From Nocardioides conyzicola (GTDB lineage Bacteria > Actinomycetota > Actinomycetes > Propionibacteriales > Nocardioidaceae): a DNA stretch of 64,000 nt. The notes under the pieces are model-generated. The model saw only the letters and a list, made by a program, of their open reading frames with translations, was not told where the DNA came from and did not search any database. Below, piece after piece: positions 52,097 to 59,720 of the stretch (the first letter of the stretch is position 1; each line of letters begins with the position of its first letter). The position numbers were made by a program, and so were the translations under genes. Location: positions 186,001 to 250,000 of the forward strand of contig NZ_BAABKM010000004.1 in assembly GCF_039543825.1 (NCBI RefSeq), in the 5' to 3' direction.

Positions 52097-53272
52097 TCAC
52101 CGCGCATCGGGCCGGTCGCGCAGCGTCCGCAGTCCGGCGCGGATCTCGTGGACGAGGATCCCCGGCTGTTCGAGCGGAGCGAAGTGGCCGCCGCGGTCGG
52201 CTTCGCCGTAGTGGACCAGGTCGCTGTAGGCATCTTCGATCCAGGTGCGCGGCAACCGGGGGATGTCTCGCGGGAAGACGGTCACGGCCACCGGCAGGGC
52301 GAGCTTCGGACCGGCCATGGTGGCCGACCGGTTGTCCCAGTAGATGCGGGCGGACGAGGCGGCGCTGTTGGTGAACCACGAGACCGAGATGACGTCCAGG
52401 ATGGCGTCGACGCTGAGGGCGTCCTCCGCCAGTCCGCGGTTGTCCGTCTTGGACTGGTACTTCTCGTAGATCCAGGCCGCCTGCCCGGCCGGCGAGTCCG
52501 CGAGCGCGATGCCGACGGTCTGCGGCTTCGTGCCCTGGAGGTGGTTCGATCCCCCGAGCGGTCCGCCGTAGTAGGCCAGACCGTCCACCGCGCGCTGCTC
52601 CTCGGGTGTCAGCACGTCGGGGATCTCGTCCGGGAAGGCGTACGGCGTGTTCAGGTGGATCCCGAGCAGGCCTGCGGGCCGCAGCGCGCCGAGAGCCGTC
52701 GTCACTGCCCCTCCCCAGTCGCCGCCGTGCGCCGTCCAACGCCGGTAGCCGAGCCGGCCCATGAGCTCCGCCCAGGCTGCGGCGATGCGGTCCACGTCCC
52801 AGCCGGTCCCGGTCGGCTTCCCGGAGAAGCCGAACCCGGGCAGCGACGGGATGACGACGTCGAAGGCGTCACCCGCATCCCCACCGTGCGCAGCAGGGTC
52901 GGTGAGCGGCCCGATCAGCTTCCGGAAGTCGGCGTTGGAGCCGGGCCACCCGTGGGTGAGGAGCAGCGGCATCGCACCGGCGTTGCCGGACCTGACGTGG
53001 ATGAAGTGGATGTCGACCTCGTCGATCGTGGTCACGAACTGCGGGAAGGAGTTGAGCTCGGACTCGAAGCGGCGCCAGTCGTACTCCTCCGCCCAGTAGG
53101 AGACGAGCGACCTGGCATCGTCCAGGCGCACGCCCTGCGACCAGTCGGCGACGGTCTCCGCGGCCGGCCAGCGGGTCCGGGCCAGCCGCTGGGTGAGGTC
53201 GTCGACATCGGCCGCCGGGACCGCGACGCGGAAGGGGCGGATGTCGGTGGAGGTGAGGTGGGAGGTGTTCAT
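52097..53272 (-). CDS. Epoxide hydrolase (EHN family)
   Basis: A 391-residue alpha/beta hydrolase with the EHN N-terminal domain (FRVAVPAADVDDLTQRLART), the oxyanion motif LLTHGWPGSNADF, the nucleophile region TAHGGDWGGAVTTALG (Asp in GGDWGG) and a late catalytic histidine in GGHFAPLEQP. It converts epoxides to diols in the cytosol; the natural substrate is unknown. ATG 53272 has AGGAGAGCCGC upstream. It diverges from a tetR gene across two identical palindromic operators. Confidence 0.9.
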   Translation of the reverse strand: MNTSHLTSTDIRPFRVAVPAADVDDLTQRLARTRWPAAETVADWSQGVRLDDARSLVSYWAEEYDWRRFESELNSFPQFVTTIDEVDIHFIHVRSGNAGAMPLLLTHGWPGSNADFRKLIGPLTDPAAHGGDAGDAFDVVIPSLPGFGFSGKPTGTGWDVDRIAAAWAELMGRLGYRRWTAHGGDWGGAVTTALGALRPAGLLGIHLNTPYAFPDEIPDVLTPEEQRAVDGLAYYGGPLGGSNHLQGTKPQTVGIALADSPAGQAAWIYEKYQSKTDNRGLAEDALSVDAILDVISVSWFTNSAASSARIYWDNRSATMAGPKLALPVAVTVFPRDIPRLPRTWIEDAYSDLVHYGEADRGGHFAPLEQPGILVHEIRAGLRTLRDRPDAR

Positions 53273-53311
53273 CTGCGGCTCTCCTGAGGTCGGTCCGAGT
53301 GCGCGACGGGA

Positions 53312-53357
53312 ATTGCACACGCGTGTGCAATGTACGCTATCTGCACACGCGTGTGCA
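53312..53357. promoter_or_regulatory. Tandem TetR operators, two perfect palindromes
   Basis: TTGCACACGCGTGTGCAA (within 53312-53331, 20 bp fully symmetric) and TGCACACGCGTGTGCA (53342-53357) are perfect palindromes with centres 28 bp apart. Candidate -10 hexamers lie between them on both strands (TACGCT at 53333-53338, TAGCGT at 53334-53339). Binding would shut off both the epoxide hydrolase and tetR. Confidence 0.88.
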
Positions 53358-53368
53358 ATGCTGTGACC

Positions 53369-53992
53369 ATGCCGAGAGAAGCCCGGAGCGACACACGAGA
53401 GCGGATCCTCGACGTAGCGATGGAGGTCCTCGGGTCCAACCCGGGCGCGGGCATGGGTGAGGTGGCCACCGCCGCCGGCGTGGTCCGACGGACCGTCTAC
53501 GGCTACTTCCCGTCCCGGTCCGACCTCGTGCTCGCGCTCACGGAGCGCGCCGTGAGCGAGATCGCCGCCGTGCTTGCCGGGAGCGCCGCCGACCACGAGG
53601 CCGCCGACGCGGCCTGGGTCGACTTCATCGCACGCCTCTGGCCTCTCGTCCGTCGCTACCGGGTGCTGGTGGTGCTGCGTCGCGGCGAGTTCGGCGAGGA
53701 CATCCACGCCCTGCTCGGGCCGGTCGAGGGAGCACTCACCGACCTGGTCCAACGGGGCCAGGATGCCGGGAGCTTCGCCCATCACCTGCCCGCGGACGTG
53801 CTCAGCCGCGTGGCCTGGTCGGCGGTCTTCGCCATCGCGGACAACGACCTGTCCAGCGGGACCCTCGACGTCACCGCGCCGACCATGACGACCCTGCTCA
53901 TGCTCGGCGTCCCGGACGCGCGCGCACGAGCGCTGCTCGGGGGGCTCCACGGCGCCGTGGCCGAGCACCGGGTCGGCGAGGCGGACGCGTGA
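53369..53992 (+). CDS. TetR-family repressor
   Basis: A 207-residue regulator with an HTH at about residues 28-50 (GEVATAAGVVRRTVYGYFPS) and a helical ligand-binding domain. ATG 53369 (MPREARSDTRERIL) is 11 nt past the second palindromic operator; an in-frame ATG at 53330 would start inside the operator and is less likely. It probably represses itself and the divergent epoxide hydrolase until an epoxide or related compound binds. It overlaps the next gene by four bases. Confidence 0.9.
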   Translation: MPREARSDTRERILDVAMEVLGSNPGAGMGEVATAAGVVRRTVYGYFPSRSDLVLALTERAVSEIAAVLAGSAADHEAADAAWVDFIARLWPLVRRYRVLVVLRRGEFGEDIHALLGPVEGALTDLVQRGQDAGSFAHHLPADVLSRVAWSAVFAIADNDLSSGTLDVTAPTMTTLLMLGVPDARARALLGGLHGAVAEHRVGEADA

Positions 53993-54510
53993 GGCGCGAG
54001 TACGTCGTCACCCTCTCCGAGGCCGAGGTGACCCGACTCAGGGAGTTCGACAACAAGACCGACGCCGCGAAGCACTGGCCGCTGGGGCCCAACCGCAGCT
54101 TCCGACGCACGAACGGATCGACGTTCGTCGTCAAGGAGTACTCCGGCTCGCCCCTGGGCAGCGCGTACGTGATGACCCTTGGGGAGGCGACCCTCCTGGA
54201 GGGCAGCAACCAGGTGCTCGTCACCGTCAGGACGAAGGCCCACGGCTTCGGCTACCTCCTGATCATCGGCGGCGTCGTCGTTGCGCTCGCCACGCCCCGC
54301 GAGGGCATCGCCGCCATCCTCATGGGTGTGTTCCTCGTGGCGGCCGGCTGGTTCCTGTTCGTCAGGCGTCCCGGCGAGGAGGACGACCTCGACCAGGTCG
54401 AGCAGGTGCTCCGCGCCGAGATCCGGGGCCACTGGCAACCGGTCGATGCGGACCCGGAGGCGGCGTACACCGACCGCCCCGCACCGAGCTCGAGACGGCC
54501 AACCGGCTGA
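53989..54510 (+). CDS. Hypothetical membrane protein, possibly 5' part of a frameshifted gene
   Basis: 173 residues from a GTG overlapping the tetR stop. The first 85 residues are soluble (REYVVTLSEAEVTRLREFDN), followed by two membrane helices (GFGYLLIIGGVVVALAT; GIAAILMGVFLVAAGWFLFV) and an acidic segment. In the last 13 codons the third positions lose their G/C preference while the adjacent frame gains it from about 54471, so the true C terminus may lie in the next open frame. I do not recognise a family. Confidence 0.55.
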   Translation: MRREYVVTLSEAEVTRLREFDNKTDAAKHWPLGPNRSFRRTNGSTFVVKEYSGSPLGSAYVMTLGEATLLEGSNQVLVTVRTKAHGFGYLLIIGGVVVALATPREGIAAILMGVFLVAAGWFLFVRRPGEEDDLDQVEQVLRAEIRGHWQPVDADPEAAYTDRPAPSSRRPTG

Positions 54511-54569
54511 CCAACTTCCTGCACAGGGACGACCTCGACAGCAGCCCTGCGGAGCCGGCCGGGTGGTCG

Positions 54570-54923
54570 GTGACCAACCTCCTGCCGGCGCGCACCGTCC
54601 TCGACGGCGGGGCCGTCCACGTACGCCGCTACGGCCAGCTCCTCGCGACCATCCCCGCCGAGTCCGTCACCTTCGCGCAGATCTCGTGGGCGCCGGACGT
54701 GATCAACGAGCTCCCCGCTGTCGAGACCTGGGTCGTGGACGACGTCGGACGCCCGCTGGCCGTGGTCGCCTGGGACACCCGGGTCGAACGCCAGGCCCGG
54801 CAAGCCGGACTGCGCGTACGGCGCTTCGCGCACAGCATCAACCTCGACGTGATCCCCCACGTCTGGCCGGGCCGGCCCATCCGTCCCGTCGACGTCCACG
54901 TCGACCCCGCTGCGCACGCGTAG
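54570..54923 (+). pseudogene. Hypothetical 3' reading frame, probably continues the previous gene by a -1 shift
   Basis: The frame from GTG 54570 encodes 117 residues (MTNLLPARTVLDGGAVHVRR onward), unrecognised. The same frame is open back to at least 54361 without any ATG, GTG or TTG, and codons from about 54480 to 54570 have nearly all G/C third bases (peptide RTELETANRLTNFLHRDD), as real genes here do. A single lost base near the CCCC run at 54477-54480 would join it to 53989 to make about 311 residues. It could instead be a separate gene starting at 54570. Confidence 0.5.
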
Positions 54924-54934
54924 GTCGACGGGGT

Positions 54935-55405
54935 CTACTCGGCGCCGGGGAAGCCCTGCTGCCGCCAGGCCTCGTACGTGACGACGGCCGCGGAGTTCGA
55001 CAGGTTGAGGGACCGGCGGCCGCCCACCATGGGGATCCGGAGCCGGTCGGTGACTCGGGCGTGGCTCAGCACGTCGTCCGACAGGCCGCTGGGCTCGGGC
55101 CCGAAGAGCAGCACGTCGCCGGGCTGGAACTCGACGTCGGTGTACCAGCGGGTCGCGTGGGCCGTGAACGCGAAGACCCTGGACGCCGCCAGCTCCGCGC
55201 TGCCCAACGCGGCGTCGAGGTCCGCGTGGACCACGACGGACGCGAGGTCGTGGTAGTCCAGCCCGGCGCGCTTCAGCTTGGGCTCCGACAGGTCGAACCC
55301 CAGCGGCTCGACCAGGTGCAGGGTCGCTCCGGTCCCGGCCACCAGCCGGATGGCGTTGCCGGTGTTGGGCGGGATCCGGGGCTCGAAGAACATCACGTGG
55401 AACAC
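54935..55405 (-). CDS. trmL: tRNA (cytidine/uridine-2'-O-)-methyltransferase TrmL
   Basis: A 156-residue SPOUT (trefoil-knot) methyltransferase: FFEPRIPPNTGNAIRLVAGT (motif 1), LLFGPEPSGLSDDVL (motif 2) and RIPMVGGRRSLNLSNSAAVV (motif 3). It methylates the 2'-OH of the wobble base of leucine tRNAs. It uses a GTG start. It lies 19 nt downstream of the phospholipase D-like gene on the same strand. Confidence 0.93.
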   Translation of the reverse strand: MFHVMFFEPRIPPNTGNAIRLVAGTGATLHLVEPLGFDLSEPKLKRAGLDYHDLASVVVHADLDAALGSAELAASRVFAFTAHATRWYTDVEFQPGDVLLFGPEPSGLSDDVLSHARVTDRLRIPMVGGRRSLNLSNSAAVVTYEAWRQQGFPGAE

Positions 55406-55424
55406 GGCTCATACCACCCCGACG

Positions 55425-57002
55425 TCAGAACTGGTCGGCCCGGCGCAGGGGCTTCGGGCGGCCGTCCGGGTCGTGCACCAGCTGGTAGAAGGGGCGCGCG
55501 ACCAGTCGCGTCAGCGGCCCCACCTCGGGCGGGGAGAGCCGGCGGAGCCGGCCTGGCGGACGGGGTCCCTGACGACCCGCGGCGTACCAGTCGTCGAGGG
55601 CGGCGGCGCTCGCGGCGTACGCCGCGAACATGTCCGTCGCCTCCACGCAGTCGGCCATCGCGTCGTCGGGGCTGCGGTCGAGGTGCTCGGCGGCCAGCTC
55701 CAGGCGCAGGCTCCGCGCGTAGTCGCCGGCGGTGTCGACCACGACAGCTGACAGCTCGGAGTCGTGGGTCCACGACCGGCGGTTGAAGTTGTCCGAGCCG
55801 ATGCTGGCCCAGGTGTCGTCGATGAGGCAGGTCTTGGCGTGGACGTAGATCGGGGTGCCTGCGTGGTTCTCGATCCCGTAGACGGCGACCCGGTCAGGGG
55901 CCGCGCGCTGCATGTCGAGCATCGCGCGGCGGCGGCCGACGAGCTGGGCGGTGCGGCTGAAGCCCTCGACATCGGGGTGCAGCGGGACCACGACGATCAC
56001 GTGCAGGTCGGGGTGGTTGCGCAGCGCGTCGCTGAAGACGTTGCCGACGTGGTCGCCCCAGAGGTACTGGTCCTCGACGTAGATCAGCCGCCGCGCCCGC
56101 TCGACCGCCTTGGTGTAGCCGCGGGCCACGCTGCGCTCGCCGCCGCGGGCGAAGTCGTAGTCGCGGCCGTGGCGGAGGTTGGGGTAGGTGCGGAGCAGCT
56201 GGACGGCGTGGGTCCCACCCGGCACCGGGGGCGGCGGGGGCTGCTGCTCGGGGAGCGGGTCCGGCGTGGTGTCGAGGCCGCGCAGCCGGTCGCGCAGCAG
56301 GATCACCGGGCTGCGGCTGAGCGTGGTCGGGTCCTCCCAGCGCTCTCGGAAGACCGTCTCGACGTCGTACACCGCGGGCCCGGTGATGGCGGCCTGGATG
56401 TCGTGCCAGGGCGGGGTGTCGCCGTACTCCTCCGCCAGGTTGTCCTGGGCCTGGGGGTCGCCACCGTGGTCGCGGTCGTCGCGGCGCGAGTGGCACAGGT
56501 CGATCCCGCCGACGTACGCGATGTCCCGGCTCGGGTCGTCGCGGTGCCGGATCACCACGCACTTCTGGTGGTGCGACCCCCCGGTCCGCACCCGCATGTC
56601 GAGGATGGCCTCGGCGCCGCGCCGCTGGAGGGCGCGGCCGAGGCGGAGGTTCTCGTCGGAGTTGAAGCCGATGGCGCTGGTGTGCGAGCGCCACACCAGG
56701 CCGCGCACGTCGACGCCGCGCTCGTCGGCCCGGCCCAGCACGTCGACCACCTCGCTGCCCGGCCGACCGGTGAGCTGCTCGTCCGCGTCACCCTGCCAGT
56801 CGGTGAAGAGGACCAGGTCGCCCTCGCGCGTCGCCTCGATGCGGTCGAACAGCTCGGAGAAGTACGTCGACCCGTGCACGAGCGGGCGGACCAGGTTGCC
56901 CTCGGACCACGCCACCCCCGGCGGATGGACGTCGTCGAGGCGGGTCGCGGGGTTGCCCCGCTCCTGCTGGGTCAGGAACCAGTCCCCCACGTCGCCGAGC
57001 AT
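55425..57002 (-). CDS. Phospholipase D-like protein
   Basis: A 525-residue protein with two HKD motifs: HHQK at 144-147 with the following CVVIRHRDD, and YVHAKTCLIDDTWASIGSDN in the C-terminal half. This marks a pseudo-dimeric PLD-superfamily enzyme. No signal peptide or membrane helix is visible, so it is probably cytosolic, acting on phospholipids or as a phosphotransferase. A Pro-rich linker (about 270-285) separates the two lobes. Confidence 0.88.
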   Translation of the reverse strand: MLGDVGDWFLTQQERGNPATRLDDVHPPGVAWSEGNLVRPLVHGSTYFSELFDRIEATREGDLVLFTDWQGDADEQLTGRPGSEVVDVLGRADERGVDVRGLVWRSHTSAIGFNSDENLRLGRALQRRGAEAILDMRVRTGGSHHQKCVVIRHRDDPSRDIAYVGGIDLCHSRRDDRDHGGDPQAQDNLAEEYGDTPPWHDIQAAITGPAVYDVETVFRERWEDPTTLSRSPVILLRDRLRGLDTTPDPLPEQQPPPPPVPGGTHAVQLLRTYPNLRHGRDYDFARGGERSVARGYTKAVERARRLIYVEDQYLWGDHVGNVFSDALRNHPDLHVIVVVPLHPDVEGFSRTAQLVGRRRAMLDMQRAAPDRVAVYGIENHAGTPIYVHAKTCLIDDTWASIGSDNFNRRSWTHDSELSAVVVDTAGDYARSLRLELAAEHLDRSPDDAMADCVEATDMFAAYAASAAALDDWYAAGRQGPRPPGRLRRLSPPEVGPLTRLVARPFYQLVHDPDGRPKPLRRADQF

Positions 57003-57055
57003 CCGGTCAGTCTGCCTCAGTCGGCGAAACGCGAGGACACAGGCCGCGCCGCCGC

Positions 57056-57061
57056 TACCTT
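57056..57061 (+). promoter_or_regulatory. Leaderless -10 (TACCTT) of the membrane gene
   Basis: TACCTT ends seven bases before GTG 57069; no Shine-Dalgarno sequence is seen. Confidence 0.5.
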
Positions 57062-57068
57062 GTCACCC

Positions 57069-57761
57069 GTGACCACGACCCTCGCCGCGGCGGACCTCAC
57101 GTCTCGCCAGGGCCTCGGGCCGGTCATCGGTGTGCACGTCGCGCTGCTCGCCGGTGGTGCGGTCGCGCTGGCTCTCGACCCGCCCGCACAGGGCTGGTGT
57201 GTCTTCGCGTGCGTCGTGGCGTACGTCGTGGGGCTGCTCGCGGTGTGCCGCGTGACGGGTCGCGCCGACCTGCTCTCCCTGGCCGGCTTCCTGGCCCTGG
57301 TCTCGGTCTTCCAGGTGCTGCCGGACTGGGTGCTCGCCGACCTGGTGGGCACGTTGCGCTTCCCCGACACCGGAGGGCCGCGGGTCGACGACGTGATCCC
57401 GCTCGCGATGGCGGCGATGTGGGTCGCTCCCCTCTTCGCCGCGGTCGCCCTCAGCGGCGGGCGCCCCGGCAGGGCTGCCGTGCTCTCCGGGGTGGTGTTC
57501 CTCGGCGCCGAGATCCTCGCGCCCACGCTCGGGCTCTGGGAGCCGGCCGGGGACACGCACCGCCTGCTCGGCGTCGCCGTCTACGTGGTCCCGGCCGAGG
57601 CGGCGCTCGGGTGGGCCGCGGCCACGGCGTACGCCCTGGTCCGGAACCGCTCCCTGCCCACCCGCGTCGGTGCGGCGCTCGCGGTGTCGACGTTCTACCT
57701 CGGTGCGCTCGTGCTGTCCCACTTCGTCATCGACGTCGCCGGCTGGCGCCTGACCGCCTGA
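57069..57761 (+). CDS. Multi-pass membrane protein, function unknown
   Basis: 230 residues with about seven hydrophobic segments (VIGVHVALLAGGAVALAL, CVFACVVAYVVGLLAV, LAGFLALVSVFQVLPDWVLA and others) and the charged loop RFPDTGGPRVDDVIPLAMAA between helices. The size and topology resemble DUF-type membrane proteins seen near carotenoid genes, but no catalytic motif can be assigned. The GTG start is supported by a leaderless -10. It converges on the MFS gene with a 10-nt gap. Confidence 0.65.
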   Translation: MTTTLAAADLTSRQGLGPVIGVHVALLAGGAVALALDPPAQGWCVFACVVAYVVGLLAVCRVTGRADLLSLAGFLALVSVFQVLPDWVLADLVGTLRFPDTGGPRVDDVIPLAMAAMWVAPLFAAVALSGGRPGRAAVLSGVVFLGAEILAPTLGLWEPAGDTHRLLGVAVYVVPAEAALGWAAATAYALVRNRSLPTRVGAALAVSTFYLGALVLSHFVIDVAGWRLTA

Positions 57762-57771
57762 CCGGCCGGCG

Positions 57772-59238
57772 TCAGGCCTCCTCGGGGTGCTCCTCGACGG
57801 TGCGCGAGTCGGTGAGGGTGAGAGCGCCGTACCCGGCAACGAGCCCGACGACGACGGCGAGCAGGCCGTAGGTGATCCGTTCGCCGTGGAAGAACGAGGC
57901 AACGAGGTCGCTGCTCCAGACGCCGGCGGGCAGCTGGGTGGTGACCAGTGCGGCGATCGCGGTGCCGACCACGGCGGTGCCGATGCTGGTGCCGACCTCC
58001 TGGGCGGTGTCGTTGAGCGCGGCGCCGATCGAGGTGCGGTTGCTCGGCATCGCGTCGACGAGCGCGACCGCACAGATCGTCATGACGGTGCGCAGGCCGA
58101 TGGTCATCACCACCATGAAGAGGGCGATGGCGGCGTACCCGTGGTCGACGGCCCAGGACATGCCACCGACGCCGCCGGCCAGGAAGACCGCGCCGATGAA
58201 GGTGGCGATGCGGTGGCCGAACCGCTTGACGAGCCACTCCGTGAAGGGGGTCGCGGCGATCATCGTCACGATCATCGGCAGGTTGGCCAGCCCGGCCCGC
58301 ACCGGGCTCCAGCCGTAGGCGAACTGGAAGTGCAGGATCAGCCCGAACATCACGCTCGCCATCGCGATCGAAGTCCCGACCTGGGCGATCGCGGCGCCGC
58401 GGACGGTGCCGGTGGTGAAGAGGCCGAGGTCGAGCATGGGTGCGGCGCTGCGGCGCTCGTGCCAGACGAACGCGATGCCCGCCAGGACGGCGCCGACCAT
58501 CGACGCGAGGGTGATCGCGGAGAGCCAGCCGTGCTCGACGCCGCTGGTCAGCGACCAGCAGGCCAGGCCGATGGCGGTGATGCTCAGCCCGGCGCCGGGC
58601 AGGTCGAGCGCGTCGTTGGTGAGTCCCGCCGGGTCGTCCGGCGCGACCCCGAGGCGTACGCCGATGCACGCGATCAGCGCGATCGGCGCGTTGATGACCA
58701 GCAGCCACTCCCAGCGCACGTGGGCGAGTGCGGTGCCGCCGAGCAGCGGCCCGAGGATGAAGCCGGACATGCCGACGACCATCATCAGGGTGATGGCGCG
58801 CATCCGCAGCGCCTTGTCGTCGAAGAGCCGGAAGACCAGCGAGTTGGTGATCGGCGCCATCATCGCGGCGGCGACGCCGAGGGCGGCCCGCAGGCCGATC
58901 AGCTCCCCCGCGCTGGAGGCGAAGACGACCAGCAGGCTCAGCGTGCCGAAGACAGCGAGCCCGACCTGCAGCACGCGGCGGCGGCCGAACCGGTCGGCGA
59001 TCGACCCGGCGGTGAGGAGCAGCCCGCCGAAGGTCAGCGAGTACGCGCCGGTGACCCACTGCAGCGCGGTCGTGCCGCTGCCGAGGTCGCGGCCGATGGT
59101 GGGCAGCGCGATCGACAACAGCGTGTTGTCGACCATCTCGACGAAGAAGGCCAGGCACAGGGCGGCGAGCGGGATCCAGGCCGCGCGCAGCGACGGGTAG
59201 GTGCGCGACGCGGCGGGAGTCGGGGTGGTGGTGGTCAT
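57772..59238 (-). CDS. MFS drug exporter, DHA2 (EmrB/QacA) family
   Basis: A 488-residue transporter with about fourteen membrane helices. Signature sequences are EMVDNTLLSIALPTIGRDL at helix 1 (motif D1-like), DRFGRRRVLQVGL (motif A) and GMSGFILGPLLGGTAL (motif C of antiporters). It is probably a proton-driven exporter of drugs or metabolites. A TACGGT -10 six bases before the ATG indicates a leaderless transcript, and four spaced direct repeats lie at its -35 region. Confidence 0.9.
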   Translation of the reverse strand: MTTTTPTPAASRTYPSLRAAWIPLAALCLAFFVEMVDNTLLSIALPTIGRDLGSGTTALQWVTGAYSLTFGGLLLTAGSIADRFGRRRVLQVGLAVFGTLSLLVVFASSAGELIGLRAALGVAAAMMAPITNSLVFRLFDDKALRMRAITLMMVVGMSGFILGPLLGGTALAHVRWEWLLVINAPIALIACIGVRLGVAPDDPAGLTNDALDLPGAGLSITAIGLACWSLTSGVEHGWLSAITLASMVGAVLAGIAFVWHERRSAAPMLDLGLFTTGTVRGAAIAQVGTSIAMASVMFGLILHFQFAYGWSPVRAGLANLPMIVTMIAATPFTEWLVKRFGHRIATFIGAVFLAGGVGGMSWAVDHGYAAIALFMVVMTIGLRTVMTICAVALVDAMPSNRTSIGAALNDTAQEVGTSIGTAVVGTAIAALVTTQLPAGVWSSDLVASFFHGERITYGLLAVVVGLVAGYGALTLTDSRTVEEHPEEA

Positions 59239-59244
59239 GGGATG

Positions 59245-59250
59245 ACCGTA
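59245..59250 (-). promoter_or_regulatory. Leaderless -10 (TACGGT) of the MFS gene
   Basis: On the reverse strand TACGGT ends six bases before the ATG at 59238. Confidence 0.6.
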
Positions 59251-59261
59251 GGAAGGGCCGC

Positions 59262-59299
59262 CTTCACCCCGGTTTCACGTCGCCTTCACCGGTTTCACC
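59262..59299. promoter_or_regulatory. Four YTTCAC-type direct repeats between divergent promoters
   Basis: CTTCACC (59262), TTTCACG (59273), CTTCACC (59284) and TTTCACC (59293) start 11, 11 and 9 bp apart. An 11-bp direct-repeat period is typical of PhoP and SARP/OmpR-type activator sites in actinobacteria. They occupy the -35 regions of both the MFS gene and the YjbR-like gene. Confidence 0.6.
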
Positions 59300-59318
59300 A
59301 CGAAGTCCCGAGGCGGCC

Positions 59319-59324
59319 TAGCCT
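59319..59324 (+). promoter_or_regulatory. Leaderless -10 (TAGCCT) of the YjbR-like gene
   Basis: TAGCCT ends six bases before ATG 59331; no ribosome-binding site is present. Confidence 0.55.
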
Positions 59325-59330
59325 GGGTGG

Positions 59331-59633
59331 ATGACGCCGGAAGAGGTGGGCAGGTACGCCGAGTCGCTCCCCCAGGTCAAGCGCAAGGGGACGGAGCAGA
59401 GACCCGCGTGGTACGTCCACGACCGCCTCGTCGTACGCCTCCAGGACGCCGGCACGGCGGTGATCCGGGTCCCGCTGAGCAAGCGGGAGGCACTGCTCGA
59501 GAGCTACCCGGACAGCTTCGGCGTACCGCCCCGGATGGAGGCCCACCACAAGGTCGAGGCCTACCTCGACGAGGCGGATCCCGACGGCGTCCGCGCGGCG
59601 ATCGACCTCGCCTGGGAGATGCAGCGCCGCTGA
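59331..59633 (+). CDS. MmcQ/YjbR-family protein
   Basis: A 100-residue single-domain protein of the YjbR/CyaY-like fold: EEVGRYAESLPQVKRKGTEQ, PAWYVHDRLVVRLQDAG, and a C-terminal helix EAYLDEADPDGVRAAIDLAW. YjbR-type proteins are widespread and loosely called DNA-binding; the biochemical role is unknown. It shares a divergent promoter region with the MFS exporter. Confidence 0.8.
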   Translation: MTPEEVGRYAESLPQVKRKGTEQRPAWYVHDRLVVRLQDAGTAVIRVPLSKREALLESYPDSFGVPPRMEAHHKVEAYLDEADPDGVRAAIDLAWEMQRR

Positions 59634-59720
59634 GGTCGCGTATCCAGCACCGCGACCACCCGCTCCTCCTGGGTGCCACGCCACCTCTCGGGCATGGCTC
59701 AACCATGAGGAGTGACCACC

